DNA from: Mycobacterium sp. Z3061
Lineage (GTDB): Bacteria; Actinomycetota; Actinomycetes; Mycobacteriales; Mycobacteriaceae
Direction: 5' to 3'
NCBI RefSeq assembly: GCF_031583025.1
Contig: NZ_CP134062.1
Location: 2,914,001 to 2,978,000 of the forward strand
Length of the DNA: 64,000 nt
The position numbers and the translations under genes were made by a program. The notes under the pieces were generated by a model. It did not search any database, was not told the DNA's origin, and worked only from the letters and a program-made list of their open reading frames with translations. This document shows, one piece after another, positions 21,939 through 31,241 of the stretch (positions are counted from its first letter, which is position 1; the number at the start of each line of letters is the position of its first letter).

Positions 21939-23219
21939 TTACACGCCAACGTTATTGGCGGCGCCGAGCGGAAGTACCGCCAACGCCATGACCACCCACA
22001 TGAACACGGTGACGGTCCGGTGTGACGTTGCCCGCTCGATTTCCGGACGGGTGATCGCGTAGGCGATGTATACGAGTTCGACGTCGGCGGAAACGATGAT
22101 CCACCAACGGGTCCAATCCACACCCGTGGCGAATATCGGTACGAACAGAGCTGCCGCCACCGCCACCAGTATGGGATTGCTCTTCAGGGTGCTGAGGAGA
22201 ACTCGGATCGGAACGGCCGACAAGTATCGGACGATCCACATCGTGCCCAGGAAGAAGATCAGTCCGAGCAGGAACGAACCGAGTAACCGCGCGACGCCGT
22301 AGCCGGCCACCAACCCCATCGCGGCGTTCGTGTCGGCATCAAGAATCGGCAGCGCGTTCTCGCACACCCAGTCGTGAAAGTCCGTCTGGCTTTCGATTCG
22401 GCCGAGCACGTAATCGACCGCCGCGCCAGGCGTTTTGGTGACCGCCCATGGGTTGTCAATGTTTCCGTGGGGGAGTTGACCGCACAGTTTGGCAGCGACA
22501 TCACGGTGCCCGAAGGCGGCTACCGCGAGCGTGGACAGAAGTCCGGGTCCCACCGCCAGAGCGGCGCAGAGGCGCTTGGCGGCACGTGTTGTTTCCTTCG
22601 GAAGCACCACTATCGCCAGCACCGCGCCCAGCGCCAGTTGCAGGGGAATCGCTTCGTGCAGCAGTGCCAGAACGGCCGTGACGCTTCCGTACGTCGCGCT
22701 GAGATACGCTGTGGCACGCAGAGTTTGGCACCTGGTGAGGCCCAGGATGTAAGCCAGCAGCGCGGACATGCCGAACAGTTCCGGGTGGGGAGAATACAGT
22801 GCGTAGGACAGCGCAAAGGGCAGTACCGGTATCGCCAGAGCTAACATCGTGCGCCGCGCGCATCCGACGCCCGCAGACGTCGCCCGCCGCATGAATAGAG
22901 CCACGACCGTCAACCACACGACCGTCGACGCCCAAAGCAGCGTATAGGCGGCCGGAAAGTAACACGAGTCAGGCAGCCAGGAAATGATTTCACCGCCCAG
23001 CCCGCGGCGTACGAAGCCGAACTCATAGTTTGGGACGTAATACGTCAGCCAGAAGATGGCATTCGAAAAGCCAACGGCCACCACGTACAGATGCAACAAC
23101 GCCCATGCCGTAGTCCAACCCATGACCACCGAGAAGACCCTGCGTTGCTGCGCCGCCGGGGTTCGAACAGCCGGCAAGGTTGCCCACTGGGCGGATTTGC
23201 TCGGCGGATGAGTAACCAT
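21939..23219 (-). CDS. Polytopic membrane protein of unknown function
   Basis: The 426-residue protein (ATG 23219) has roughly ten hydrophobic segments spread over its whole length. A conserved-looking extracytoplasmic motif, YEFGFVRRGLGGEI, lies after the first helix, with a second loop (NIDNPWAVTKTPGAAVDYVLG) in the middle. The general look is that of a GT-C-type glycosyltransferase, polymerase or flippase of envelope glycans, but no diagnostic DD/DE motif is clear. It lies 170 bases downstream of mmpL12 on the same strand, so it may belong to that transcript and to glycolipid assembly. It ends 3 bases from the convergent chimera. I recall no counterpart between fadD25 and mmpL12 in M. tuberculosis. 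Confidence 0.7.
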   Translation of the reverse strand: MVTHPPSKSAQWATLPAVRTPAAQQRRVFSVVMGWTTAWALLHLYVVAVGFSNAIFWLTYYVPNYEFGFVRRGLGGEIISWLPDSCYFPAAYTLLWASTVVWLTVVALFMRRATSAGVGCARRTMLALAIPVLPFALSYALYSPHPELFGMSALLAYILGLTRCQTLRATAYLSATYGSVTAVLALLHEAIPLQLALGAVLAIVVLPKETTRAAKRLCAALAVGPGLLSTLAVAAFGHRDVAAKLCGQLPHGNIDNPWAVTKTPGAAVDYVLGRIESQTDFHDWVCENALPILDADTNAAMGLVAGYGVARLLGSFLLGLIFFLGTMWIVRYLSAVPIRVLLSTLKSNPILVAVAAALFVPIFATGVDWTRWWIIVSADVELVYIAYAITRPEIERATSHRTVTVFMWVVMALAVLPLGAANNVGV

Positions 23220-23389
23220 CGTCCGTCTCCCCGGTTCGGCCGCGGAAACTCGCGGCGCTGCGCCAGAGAATCGTCACTCGCGCGCGGTGAGACGAACTAC
23301 GTAGTGCGCTACTGCAATCCGCCGGAGGTCGGCGACCAGCTACCCAGCTTCGATGGCTGCGTCAGGTAGCTAGATGGCGAGGAGCGGGC

Positions 23390-26300
23390 TCAGGTGATGA
23401 CCGGGGTATCCGGCTTCGGCCGCACCGCATCGACCCGGCGGTCACCGTTCGACTCTTGTTGCAGCTCTTCGTAACCCGGCATATCTGCGAGACCGAACAG
23501 CGGCAATGAATGGGTCAGCAGTTGATCGACCTGTTGCTTGCCCAGGCGCATCTCTTTCGCCCTGCGCTTGCGTTTGGTCTGCGATGCGCACTTCGACAGG
23601 TCGTAGTCGGGCACGGTACTGAGGCCGAACAGTGGTAGTGAGTGGGCCGGCAGCAGGTCGATGGTGCTGCCCACCGGCCTGGGTTTCGGCACGCGAACCA
23701 CTTTGGGTCGGGGCGGCGGAGCGGGCGCCTTGCCCGTGACGAACCGCTTGGTGCGGGCCAGCCACACGTCGGCCTGCTGCTCGAACTTGCTCTTCTTGCG
23801 ATTCTTGTTGGTCCGGCCCATCTGTGAGGGCCACCAGTTCTTCTGGCCGATCATCGCCGCCAGCGCGGGAACGGTGATGGTGCGCACCAGGAACGTGTCG
23901 ATGACGATGCCGATACCGATGGTGAAGCCGGCCTGAGCCATCGTGGTCACACTGGCGGCCAGTAGGCCGAACATGGACGCTGCGAAAATCAACCCCGCCG
24001 AGGTGATCACACCACCCGTCGAGCCCACGGTGCGGATGACGCCGACCCGCACGCCGTGCGGTGACTCATCTCTGATTCGCGAGATCAGCAACATGTTGTA
24101 GTCGGCGCCGACGGCGACCAACAGGATGAACGACAGTCCTGGCAGGCTCCAGTGCAGGTCCTTACCCAAGATCAACTGGAAGACGATGACGCCCAGGCCG
24201 AGGGCCGACAGGTACGAAACCAACACGGATGCAATCAGATACAGCGGCGCGATGACGGCCCGTAGCAGTGCCACCAGAATCAGGAACACGATGATGATCG
24301 TCGCGATGACGATGAACCGGATGTCGCTGTTGTAGTAGTCGCGGGTATCGGCCATCACAGTCGGCATGCCGATCAGGGCGATCTTGGCGTCCGACAATTC
24401 GGTGTTCGGTAACGCGGAGTTGGCGGTCTGCACGATCTTTCGGATCTGATTCATGCCCTCGACGGTGAAACCGTTGAGACCGCTCTGCACCAGGTACTGG
24501 GCCGCGTGACCGTCCGGCGACAGAAACGCCTGGGCGCCTTGTTTGAAGTCGTCACGGCTCAGGATCTGCGGTGGAATATTGAACCCGGCCATGTTCGGTC
24601 GTTCCGCGTCGCGCCGCATTCCCAGCAGGAAGTCGGAAGCCTCGTTGAGGCCGCCACCCATCTTCTTGACCTGATCGACCAGTGCCTGGACGCCGTCCGC
24701 CACGGCGCCGCTGCCGTCGGCCAGTGCCCCGGCCCCCTGCTGCAGTTGCGACAGCGTATTGGGCAGACCTTTCACCATCTTCATGGTGTTGACGATCTGC
24801 TTCAGTTGGTCGTCGAGTTTGCCTACCGTCTGCGCCAGCGTCTGGTACTGATCGGTCTGTTGCAACGTGACCGCGAACGCTTGGATCGAGCGGAGCAGGC
24901 CGTTGTTGCCGGACTCGACGATGGCCGCCAGTTGTCCGCGCGATCGCACACAAGCGGGGTCGGCGTTGCAGGACGGGCTTTCATTGAGGGCCGTCACCAT
25001 GGGAGCGGCCCATACCGCCGTGGTTTGGGCATCGCTGACGGTCCCGCTCAAATTGTTGCCGAGCGCCCGCATGCGGCTGACAGCGCCGGACGCCTGGTCG
25101 AGCTGCTGGATGGTCTTGTCCCCACCCATCAGCTGCAGCATGTTCTGCAGCATGCTGACCAGCCCGGCCGAGCTGGCGACGGCCTCGTTGACCTGGCTCC
25201 GAATCTGGGCCAGGGCGTCCGCCAGTTGCCGGGAGCCGCCGACCAGATGGTCCAGCTCTCCTCCGTGTTCGGAGATGGCCGAGGATGCCTCGTTGAGCTT
25301 GCTGCCGACCTCACCGGCCTGGAACGACACCTTGGTCTCTTTCAGCGGTTCCCCGTTGGGCCGGGTGAGGCCGCGCACCATGACGATGTCGGGCAGGTCG
25401 GCGATCCGGCGCGACATCATTTCCAGGTCGGCCAGGGCGGCCGGAGTGCGCAGATCGCTCTTCGACTGGACGAACAGAACCATCGGGCTCATCGAGTTCA
25501 TCGGGAAGTGACGATTCAGTGCGTTGAAGCCCCGGACGCTGTCCATGTCCTGCGGGACCGTCTTGAGGTCGTCGTAGTTGAACCGGATCAGGCTCGTGCT
25601 GCCGGCCAGTGCGAGCAGGATGACCAGGCTGCCGACCAGGTGAATCACGGGACGCCGGACGATGCGGGATCCCGAAATGCGCCAGAACCGAGTGGTCAGG
25701 TCGCGGCGCGGCTTGATCCAGCCGCGCCTGCCGACGATCACCAGGACCGCCGGCAGGAAGGTAGTCGCCGCGATCAGCGTCACGACGATGGAGATGGAGA
25801 TCGCCGGCCCGACGGCCGAGAACACCTCCAGCTTGGTGAAGATCATCGCGAGGAAGGTGACGGCGACGGTGGCCGCCGAGGCGGCGATCACCTTGCCGAT
25901 GGACATCAGCGCCTTTTTCACGGCGACGTCCGAGGCTTCACCTTGTCTCACGAAGTCGTGATATCGGCTGATCAGGAAGACGGCATAGTCCGTCCCGGCG
26001 CCGATCATGACGGCGCTCATGAACACGATGCTCTGCATGTTGACCACGAAGCCCATTTCGGCCAACGCGGACAAAAGACCCTGTGCACCGACGATGGACA
26101 CCCCGATGGTGGCCAGTGGCATCATCATCGTGACCAGGTTGCGGTACACGATGATCAAGATGACGAGAACGCTGATGATCGTCCCCGTCTCGATGATCTG
26201 AACGTCCTCTTCGCCGATCTTCTGCACGTCGGCGACGGTGGCGACCGGTCCGCTCATGTAAGCGTTCAGCGAGGTTCCCGCGACCGTCTTCTTCGCGATC

Positions 26301-26815
26301 GCGGTGATGTTCCGCAGCGCCTGCTGGCTCTCGGGAGACGTTGCGTCACCGGGCAATTGGATCGGGAGGTTCCAGGCCTTCTTGTCTTTGCTCTCGAAGA
26401 CTTCCCGCGCCTTCGGCGTGCCCAGGAAATCCTGCACCTGCATCTTGTCCGCCGTATCGGCCTGCAGGTTGTCGATCAGCTTGTGATAGGTCTCCTCGTC
26501 GGCGGCGCTCAAACCCTTCTCGTCGGTCAGGATGACCAGCAGCAGGGAGCCGCCCTTGCCGCCGACGCTGGCGCCGCCGCTGAAGGCCTTGGCCATCTCG
26601 TGCTGGGCGATCATGGTCGGCGCGTTGTCCGGAAGTTGCTTCGGCTCGTGCTTGGCGGCCTGGACCTGAAGGGGCGGGAAGGTCAGCACGAGAACCACTG
26701 CCACCGCGATCCAGGAGCCGATCACCAGCCACGGTTGCTTGACGACGAAGTCGCCAACGCGGTCGAAGATCCCCCCGACCTTGGCTTCGTCGTGCGATTT
26801 CACCTGCCGCGCCAC
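23390..26815 (-). CDS. mmpL12: RND-family lipid transporter MmpL12
   Basis: MmpL proteins export envelope lipids using the proton gradient. I chose GTG 26815 (MARQVKSHDEAK, like the M. tuberculosis start, with GGTGA 5 bases upstream), giving 1,141 residues; the frame stays open to a TTG at 26923. Two six-helix RND halves are visible, each with a large periplasmic porter loop. The first half has the GAGTDYAVFLISRYHD motif and the second has GADYNMLLISRIRDE, which carry the proton-relay Asp-Tyr pairs. Porter loop 2 has a coiled-coil region (ADGSGAVADGVQAL). The cytosolic tail contains two HSLPLFGL repeats 44 residues apart. The gene is divergent from the methyltransferase-GT operon. MmpL12 has been associated with LOS loci; its substrate here is inferred. 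Confidence 0.93.
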   Translation of the reverse strand: MARQVKSHDEAKVGGIFDRVGDFVVKQPWLVIGSWIAVAVVLVLTFPPLQVQAAKHEPKQLPDNAPTMIAQHEMAKAFSGGASVGGKGGSLLLVILTDEKGLSAADEETYHKLIDNLQADTADKMQVQDFLGTPKAREVFESKDKKAWNLPIQLPGDATSPESQQALRNITAIAKKTVAGTSLNAYMSGPVATVADVQKIGEEDVQIIETGTIISVLVILIIVYRNLVTMMMPLATIGVSIVGAQGLLSALAEMGFVVNMQSIVFMSAVMIGAGTDYAVFLISRYHDFVRQGEASDVAVKKALMSIGKVIAASAATVAVTFLAMIFTKLEVFSAVGPAISISIVVTLIAATTFLPAVLVIVGRRGWIKPRRDLTTRFWRISGSRIVRRPVIHLVGSLVILLALAGSTSLIRFNYDDLKTVPQDMDSVRGFNALNRHFPMNSMSPMVLFVQSKSDLRTPAALADLEMMSRRIADLPDIVMVRGLTRPNGEPLKETKVSFQAGEVGSKLNEASSAISEHGGELDHLVGGSRQLADALAQIRSQVNEAVASSAGLVSMLQNMLQLMGGDKTIQQLDQASGAVSRMRALGNNLSGTVSDAQTTAVWAAPMVTALNESPSCNADPACVRSRGQLAAIVESGNNGLLRSIQAFAVTLQQTDQYQTLAQTVGKLDDQLKQIVNTMKMVKGLPNTLSQLQQGAGALADGSGAVADGVQALVDQVKKMGGGLNEASDFLLGMRRDAERPNMAGFNIPPQILSRDDFKQGAQAFLSPDGHAAQYLVQSGLNGFTVEGMNQIRKIVQTANSALPNTELSDAKIALIGMPTVMADTRDYYNSDIRFIVIATIIIVFLILVALLRAVIAPLYLIASVLVSYLSALGLGVIVFQLILGKDLHWSLPGLSFILLVAVGADYNMLLISRIRDESPHGVRVGVIRTVGSTGGVITSAGLIFAASMFGLLAASVTTMAQAGFTIGIGIVIDTFLVRTITVPALAAMIGQKNWWPSQMGRTNKNRKKSKFEQQADVWLARTKRFVTGKAPAPPPRPKVVRVPKPRPVGSTIDLLPAHSLPLFGLSTVPDYDLSKCASQTKRKRRAKEMRLGKQQVDQLLTHSLPLFGLADMPGYEELQQESNGDRRVDAVRPKPDTPVIT

Positions 26816-27107
26816 GTAATCACCGTACAGGGAGGAGCGCTGGTCAGGTGGGGGAACGAAATATTCCGAAATTTCCGTGACTTCGCGTCCGCGGGCACAC
26901 GCCACTGCCTGGCTGTGCCTCAAAGAACCTGATCAGCGCCATTATTTGAACAATCGGGAGTGGCTGTGAAACGCGTCACTGAGCGGAATTCAGCCACCCT
27001 GCGGGGTAGCTCCGCCGGCCGAAAGTTGGACGGATGTGCTTATCTGACGGGTGTCCAGCTTGGCGCTTTCGGCCCGCAGCGCGGGCGAGTCATGCGACAC
27101 TCTCCCG

Positions 27108-27893
27108 GTGGCTCTCAGATACCGCCTGCAATCCAACCCCATCGTTGCCAAGCTCACCACGAAGTACTTCCTGCCGTTAGGCACCCGCCAGGTGGGCAAT
27201 GATGTGGTCTTCTTCAACTTCGGCTACGAAGAGGACCCGCCGCTGGGTCTGCCCCTGTCGGACGCCGACGAACAGAACCGGTACGGCATTCAGCTGTACC
27301 ACCAGACCGCCAGTCAGATCGATCTCACCGGCAAGAAGGTGCTCGAAGTCAGCTGCGGTGCGGGCGGCGGAGCGTCCTACATCGTGCGCACGCTGGGTCC
27401 GGCGTCCTACACCGGCCTGGACTTGAACCCGGCCAGCATCGAGCTGTGCCAGAAGAGGCACAGGCTGCCGGGGCTGGACTTCGTCCAGGGCGACGCGATG
27501 AACCTGCCATTTCCCGACGAATCGTTCGACGTGCTGCTCAACGTCGAGGCCTCGCATCAGTATCCCGATTTCCCGAAGTTCCTCGAGGAAGTCGTGCGGG
27601 TCCTCCGCCCGGGCGGGCACTTCCTGTACACCGATTCGCGCCGCATCCCCCACATCGCGGGATGGGAGGCGGTGCTGGCTGCGGCGCCGCTGCGCAAGGT
27701 CTCCGAACGCGACATCGAAGCGGAGGCAAAGCGCGGGCTGGCCGCGATCACCCGGCGGACGCAGGAGCAGGTCGGCAACCGGGCGCCGGCCTTCGTGGGC
27801 GCGGTGACCCGCTATGCCGCCGGCCTGATGGACCGGGACCTGCGCAAGGACGGCGGCTTCACCTATCGCATCTACCACTTCGTGAAGGATTGA
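27108..27893 (+). CDS. SAM-dependent O-methyltransferase, Rv1523-like
   Basis: From GTG 27108 ([16 protein letters not shown]) the protein has 261 residues; an upstream in-frame extension to 27051 is unlikely. Class I methyltransferase motifs: motif [16 protein letters not shown], the acidic [28 protein letters not shown] and [12 protein letters not shown]. It belongs to the group that includes GPL/LOS fatty-acid and rhamnosyl O-methyltransferases (Fmt, MtfB-like). With the next two genes it probably modifies a sugar or acyl chain of the locus glycolipid in the cytoplasm. Confidence 0.9.
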   Translation: MALRYRLQSNPIVAKLTTKYFLPLGTRQVGNDVVFFNFGYEEDPPLGLPLSDADEQNRYGIQLYHQTASQIDLTGKKVLEVSCGAGGGASYIVRTLGPASYTGLDLNPASIELCQKRHRLPGLDFVQGDAMNLPFPDESFDVLLNVEASHQYPDFPKFLEEVVRVLRPGGHFLYTDSRRIPHIAGWEAVLAAAPLRKVSERDIEAEAKRGLAAITRRTQEQVGNRAPAFVGAVTRYAAGLMDRDLRKDGGFTYRIYHFVKD

Positions 27894-27929
27894 CGGTCCC
27901 GCACGGATGCTTCGAGGGATGCTTCGACG

Positions 27930-29177
27930 ATGAAGGCCGTCGTCGCCAGCTACGGCACCCGCGGCGATATCGAGCCGTGCGCCGCGGTGGGGCTGGAGCT
28001 GCAACGACGCGGCCACGACGTGCTGCTGGCGGTGCCGCCGAACCTGATCGACTTCGTCGAGTCGGCCGGGCTGGCGGCGGTCGCCTACGGGCTCCGTGAC
28101 TCTCAGCAGGAGTTGGACGAGCAGTTTCTGCACAACGGGTGGCGGTTCCAGAACCCCGTCAAACTGGCGCGCGAGGCCATGGCGCCCGTCACCAGGGGCT
28201 GGGCGGAGCTGGCCGCGACGCTCGCACCAGTGGCGGCCGGCGCCGACGTGCTGTTGACTGGCCAGATCTACCAAGAGGTCGTCGCCAATGTCGCTGAGCG
28301 CTATGACATTCCGCTGACCGCACTGCATTTCTTTCCGATGCGGCCCAACGGTCAGGTCGCATTCCCGGCGCGCTTTCCCGCCCCGGTGGTGCGTGGCACC
28401 ATGAAGACGCTTGACCAGCTGTACTGGCGGATGACCAAAGGTGTCGAGAACGCGCAGCGTCGCGACCTGGGCCTGCCGAAAGCGGCCAGCCCGGCCCCGC
28501 ACCGGATGGCCGAACGTGACGTGCTGGAGATCCAGGCTTACGACGAACTCTGCTTTCCGGGGTTGGCGGCCGAGTGGGACGAGCGGCGGCCGTTCGTCGG
28601 TGCTCTAACGATGGAACGGCCCACCGCGGTGGACGATGAGGTCGCGTCGTGGATAGCGGCCGGCACCCCGCCCATCTACTTCGGATTCGGCAGCATGCCC
28701 GTTGGATCGCTCACCGACCGCCTGGCCCTGATCAGCGGGGCCTGCGCACGCCTGGGGGAGCGGGCCTTGATCTGTTCGGGACCCCGCGACCAGGCTGCGG
28801 GGTTGCGGTTGCCGGATCACGTCAAGGTGGTGAGTGCGGTCAGTCACGCCGCTGTGTTCCCCACCTGCCGCGCGGTCGTCCATCACGGTGGCGCCGGTAC
28901 CACCGCTGCAGGTCTGCGGGCCGGAGTGCCGACCCTGGTTCTGTGGGTCACCTCCGATCAACCGATCTGGTCGGCTCAGATCAAACAGTTGAAAGTCGGC
29001 TGGGGCAGACGCTTCTCGAGCAGCACAGTGGATTCGCTGGCGTCCGACCTGAAGAAGGTTCTCGCCTCGGATTTCGCCGCCCGGGCGCGTGACCTTTCAG
29101 CCCGGATGACCAAGCCGGCCGCCAGTGTTTCCGCGGTCGCAGACCTTCTGGAAAACAGCTTCCGGCGCGGTCATTAG
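27930..29177 (+). CDS. GT1-family glycosyltransferase (Rv1524/Gtf-like)
   Basis: The 415-residue protein starts at ATG 27930, 36 bases after the methyltransferase. The N-terminal Rossmann half opens with SYGTRGDIEPCAAVGLELQ. The C-terminal nucleotide-sugar half has the PSPG-like acceptor motif [20 protein letters not shown] followed by SDQPIW. Such enzymes (GtfA/GtfB in glycopeptidolipid synthesis, Rv1524/Rv1526c in M. tuberculosis) transfer rhamnose or 6-deoxytalose-type sugars to lipids. It is a paralogue of the enzyme encoded at 29994-31241. Confidence 0.92.
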   Translation: MKAVVASYGTRGDIEPCAAVGLELQRRGHDVLLAVPPNLIDFVESAGLAAVAYGLRDSQQELDEQFLHNGWRFQNPVKLAREAMAPVTRGWAELAATLAPVAAGADVLLTGQIYQEVVANVAERYDIPLTALHFFPMRPNGQVAFPARFPAPVVRGTMKTLDQLYWRMTKGVENAQRRDLGLPKAASPAPHRMAERDVLEIQAYDELCFPGLAAEWDERRPFVGALTMERPTAVDDEVASWIAAGTPPIYFGFGSMPVGSLTDRLALISGACARLGERALICSGPRDQAAGLRLPDHVKVVSAVSHAAVFPTCRAVVHHGGAGTTAAGLRAGVPTLVLWVTSDQPIWSAQIKQLKVGWGRRFSSSTVDSLASDLKKVLASDFAARARDLSARMTKPAASVSAVADLLENSFRRGH

Positions 29178-29226
29178 GCCTTCGGAACGCCCCTCGGGGA
29201 TGTGGCTGCCGGTGTAGGCTTCGCCT

Positions 29227-29997
29227 GTGTCCCTACTGATTACGGTGCCGGTATTCGGTCAGCACGAGTACACGCATGCACTCGTAGCCGACTTGGAACG
29301 GGAGGGCGCCGACTACCTGATCGTCGACAACCGCGGTGACTATCCCAAGATCGGCAATGAACGGGTCAACGTTCCCGGTGAAAACCTGGGCTGGGCCGGC
29401 GGCAGCGAACTGGGATTTCGAATTGCCTTCTCCGAGGGCTACTCCCACGCTATGACGCTCAACAACGACACCCGCATCTCCAAGGGATTCGTTGACGCTC
29501 TGCTCGACCCGCGGCTCCCGGCCGATGTGGGAATCGTGGGGCCGATGTTCGATCTGGGATTTCCGTACTCGGTTACCGATGAGAAGCCGGACGCCGAAAA
29601 TTACACGCCGCGACCGCTGTATCGTGTGGTTCCCGCGATCGAAGGCACCGCCCTGGTGATGTCTCGTCAGTGTTGGGATGCCGTGGGCGGCATGGATCTG
29701 ACCACGTTCGGCCGGTACGGGTGGGGGCTCGATCTCGACCTGGCACTGCGGGCACGTAAGGCTGGATTCGGTCTTTACACAACCGAAATGGCGTACATCA
29801 ACCACTTCGGGCGCAAGACGGCCAACACTCATTTCGGCGGCCGCCGCTACCAGTACGGCGCAAGCGCATCGATGATCCGCGGTTTGAGCCGGACTCACGG
29901 CTGGCCTGCCGCGATGGGCATCTTGCGGGAGATGGGCGCGGCGCACCGGCGTAAGTGGTACAAGTCTTTTCCGCTCAACTGCACCACCAGCTGCTAA
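29227..29997 (+). CDS. wbbL2: GT2-family glycosyltransferase, WbbL2-like (Rv1525-like)
   Basis: The 256-residue protein starts at GTG 29227. A GT-A fold is indicated by the TVPVFGQ start, [23 protein letters not shown] and the metal/nucleotide motif LNNDTR. The WbbL-like C-terminal half includes [19 protein letters not shown] and [17 protein letters not shown]. Its length and context match WbbL2 of M. tuberculosis, a putative rhamnosyltransferase. It is the last gene of the methyltransferase-GT1-GT2 operon and overlaps the convergent GT1 gene by 4 bases. Confidence 0.88.
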   Translation: MSLLITVPVFGQHEYTHALVADLEREGADYLIVDNRGDYPKIGNERVNVPGENLGWAGGSELGFRIAFSEGYSHAMTLNNDTRISKGFVDALLDPRLPADVGIVGPMFDLGFPYSVTDEKPDAENYTPRPLYRVVPAIEGTALVMSRQCWDAVGGMDLTTFGRYGWGLDLDLALRARKAGFGLYTTEMAYINHFGRKTANTHFGGRRYQYGASASMIRGLSRTHGWPAAMGILREMGAAHRRKWYKSFPLNCTTSC

Positions 29998-31241
29998 GCG
30001 CTGACGCGTACCGCCTCTTCCAGCAGATCGGCGGCCGTGGCGACGGCATCGGCGGGATCGCTCATCCGCGTTGATATCTCGCGGGCGCGGGCGGCGTACT
30101 CCGGCTGCAGGATGGTCTTCACACCGCGCAACAGCGACTTGCGGTTGACGTGCGCGAAACGCTTTGCGGTACCGACCTTCACGCGTTGCACCGCGGCCGC
30201 CCAGATCGGTTGATCGGCGACGTCCCACAGGATGAACGTGGGCATCCCGGCGCGCAGGCCGGCGGCGGTGGTGCCGGCCCCGCCGTGGTGCACCACCGCG
30301 CGGCACCGCGGCAGCACCGTCGAATAGTCGACCAGCCCAACAAGTTTGACGTGCTCAGGCTGGACGGCGAGCGTCGCGCCGGCGGGGGCGTACACCAGCG
30401 CGCGTTCGCCCAACTCGGCGCATACGTCGGCGATCATCTCGACCGTCTCGGCGGGCGACTGCACCGGGGTGCTGCCGAATCCGAAATAGATCGGGGGACT
30501 ACCCGCTGCGATCCAGTCGTCCAATTCCGCGTTGGGCTCGGTGTGCAACCGCATCGACAGCGCACCGACGAAGGGCCGCCGCACTTTCCACTCCTGCGCG
30601 ATCCCGGGGAACAGTGCGGGGTCGTAGGCCTGGATCTCGGGTGCGCCGCGACCCACGATCCGCTGCAGCGCCGGGACCGAGGTGGGGGACAGGCCCAGCT
30701 CGCGGCGCTGGGTGCGATCGGCGTCACCGGTGGTGTACGAGTAAAGCCGCCAGGACGCCTTGGCGACGGTGCGCACCACCGGGCCGGGCAGCGGTAGCGA
30801 CGGGATGCCGACCTGCCCGTTGACGTGCATCGGGAAGTGATGCAGCGCCGCCAGCGGAATGTCATGGTACTCAGCGACATTCGCGACGACGCCGTGATAG
30901 GTCTGTCCCGTCATCAGTAGGTCGGCACCATCGGCCAGCTCGGCCAGCGTCGCACCCATCTCATCCCAGCCCTCGACGAACAGCTCCTTACCGGCCTGCG
31001 CCAGGTTGAGTGGGTTCTGTGCCTTGGTGAGGTTACGGACGAATGCGGCGACCTGGTTGATCTGGATCCCCGAGTCCGGCCCGTACGCCACGCCGCTCAG
31101 GCCCGCCGCTTCGACGAACCCGATCAGGTTGGGCGGCACCGCCATTCGCACGTCGTGGCCGCGCCGCTGCAACTCCATGCCGACGGCGGCGCAGGGCTCG
31201 ACATCGCCCCGGGTCCCGTGGACTGCCAGTACGAACTTCAC
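29994..31241 (-). CDS. GT1-family glycosyltransferase (Rv1526c-like), coupled to pks-1
   Basis: The true start is GTG 31241 ([21 protein letters not shown]), which overlaps the pks-1 stop within GTGA; the frame continues further upstream only inside the pks gene. The 415 residues have the same two-lobed GT-B layout as the Rv1524-like enzyme, with [23 protein letters not shown] and DVADQPIW in the C-terminal lobe. The four-base overlap implies that it is translated with the polyketide synthase, and so presumably glycosylates the head group that receives the polyketide chain. Confidence 0.92.
   Translation of the reverse strand: MKFVLAVHGTRGDVEPCAAVGMELQRRGHDVRMAVPPNLIGFVEAAGLSGVAYGPDSGIQINQVAAFVRNLTKAQNPLNLAQAGKELFVEGWDEMGATLAELADGADLLMTGQTYHGVVANVAEYHDIPLAALHHFPMHVNGQVGIPSLPLPGPVVRTVAKASWRLYSYTTGDADRTQRRELGLSPTSVPALQRIVGRGAPEIQAYDPALFPGIAQEWKVRRPFVGALSMRLHTEPNAELDDWIAAGSPPIYFGFGSTPVQSPAETVEMIADVCAELGERALVYAPAGATLAVQPEHVKLVGLVDYSTVLPRCRAVVHHGGAGTTAAGLRAGMPTFILWDVADQPIWAAAVQRVKVGTAKRFAHVNRKSLLRGVKTILQPEYAARAREISTRMSDPADAVATAADLLEEAVRVSA

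Noticed and set aside
24506..26932. A very long plus-strand open frame opposite mmpL12 (about 800 codons), and similar long frames opposite pks-1, pks-2, pks-3 and ileS.
   Set aside because: High GC produces long antisense frames; these translate to Arg/His/Asp/Gly-rich sequence with no domain, while the opposite strand encodes well-known proteins.
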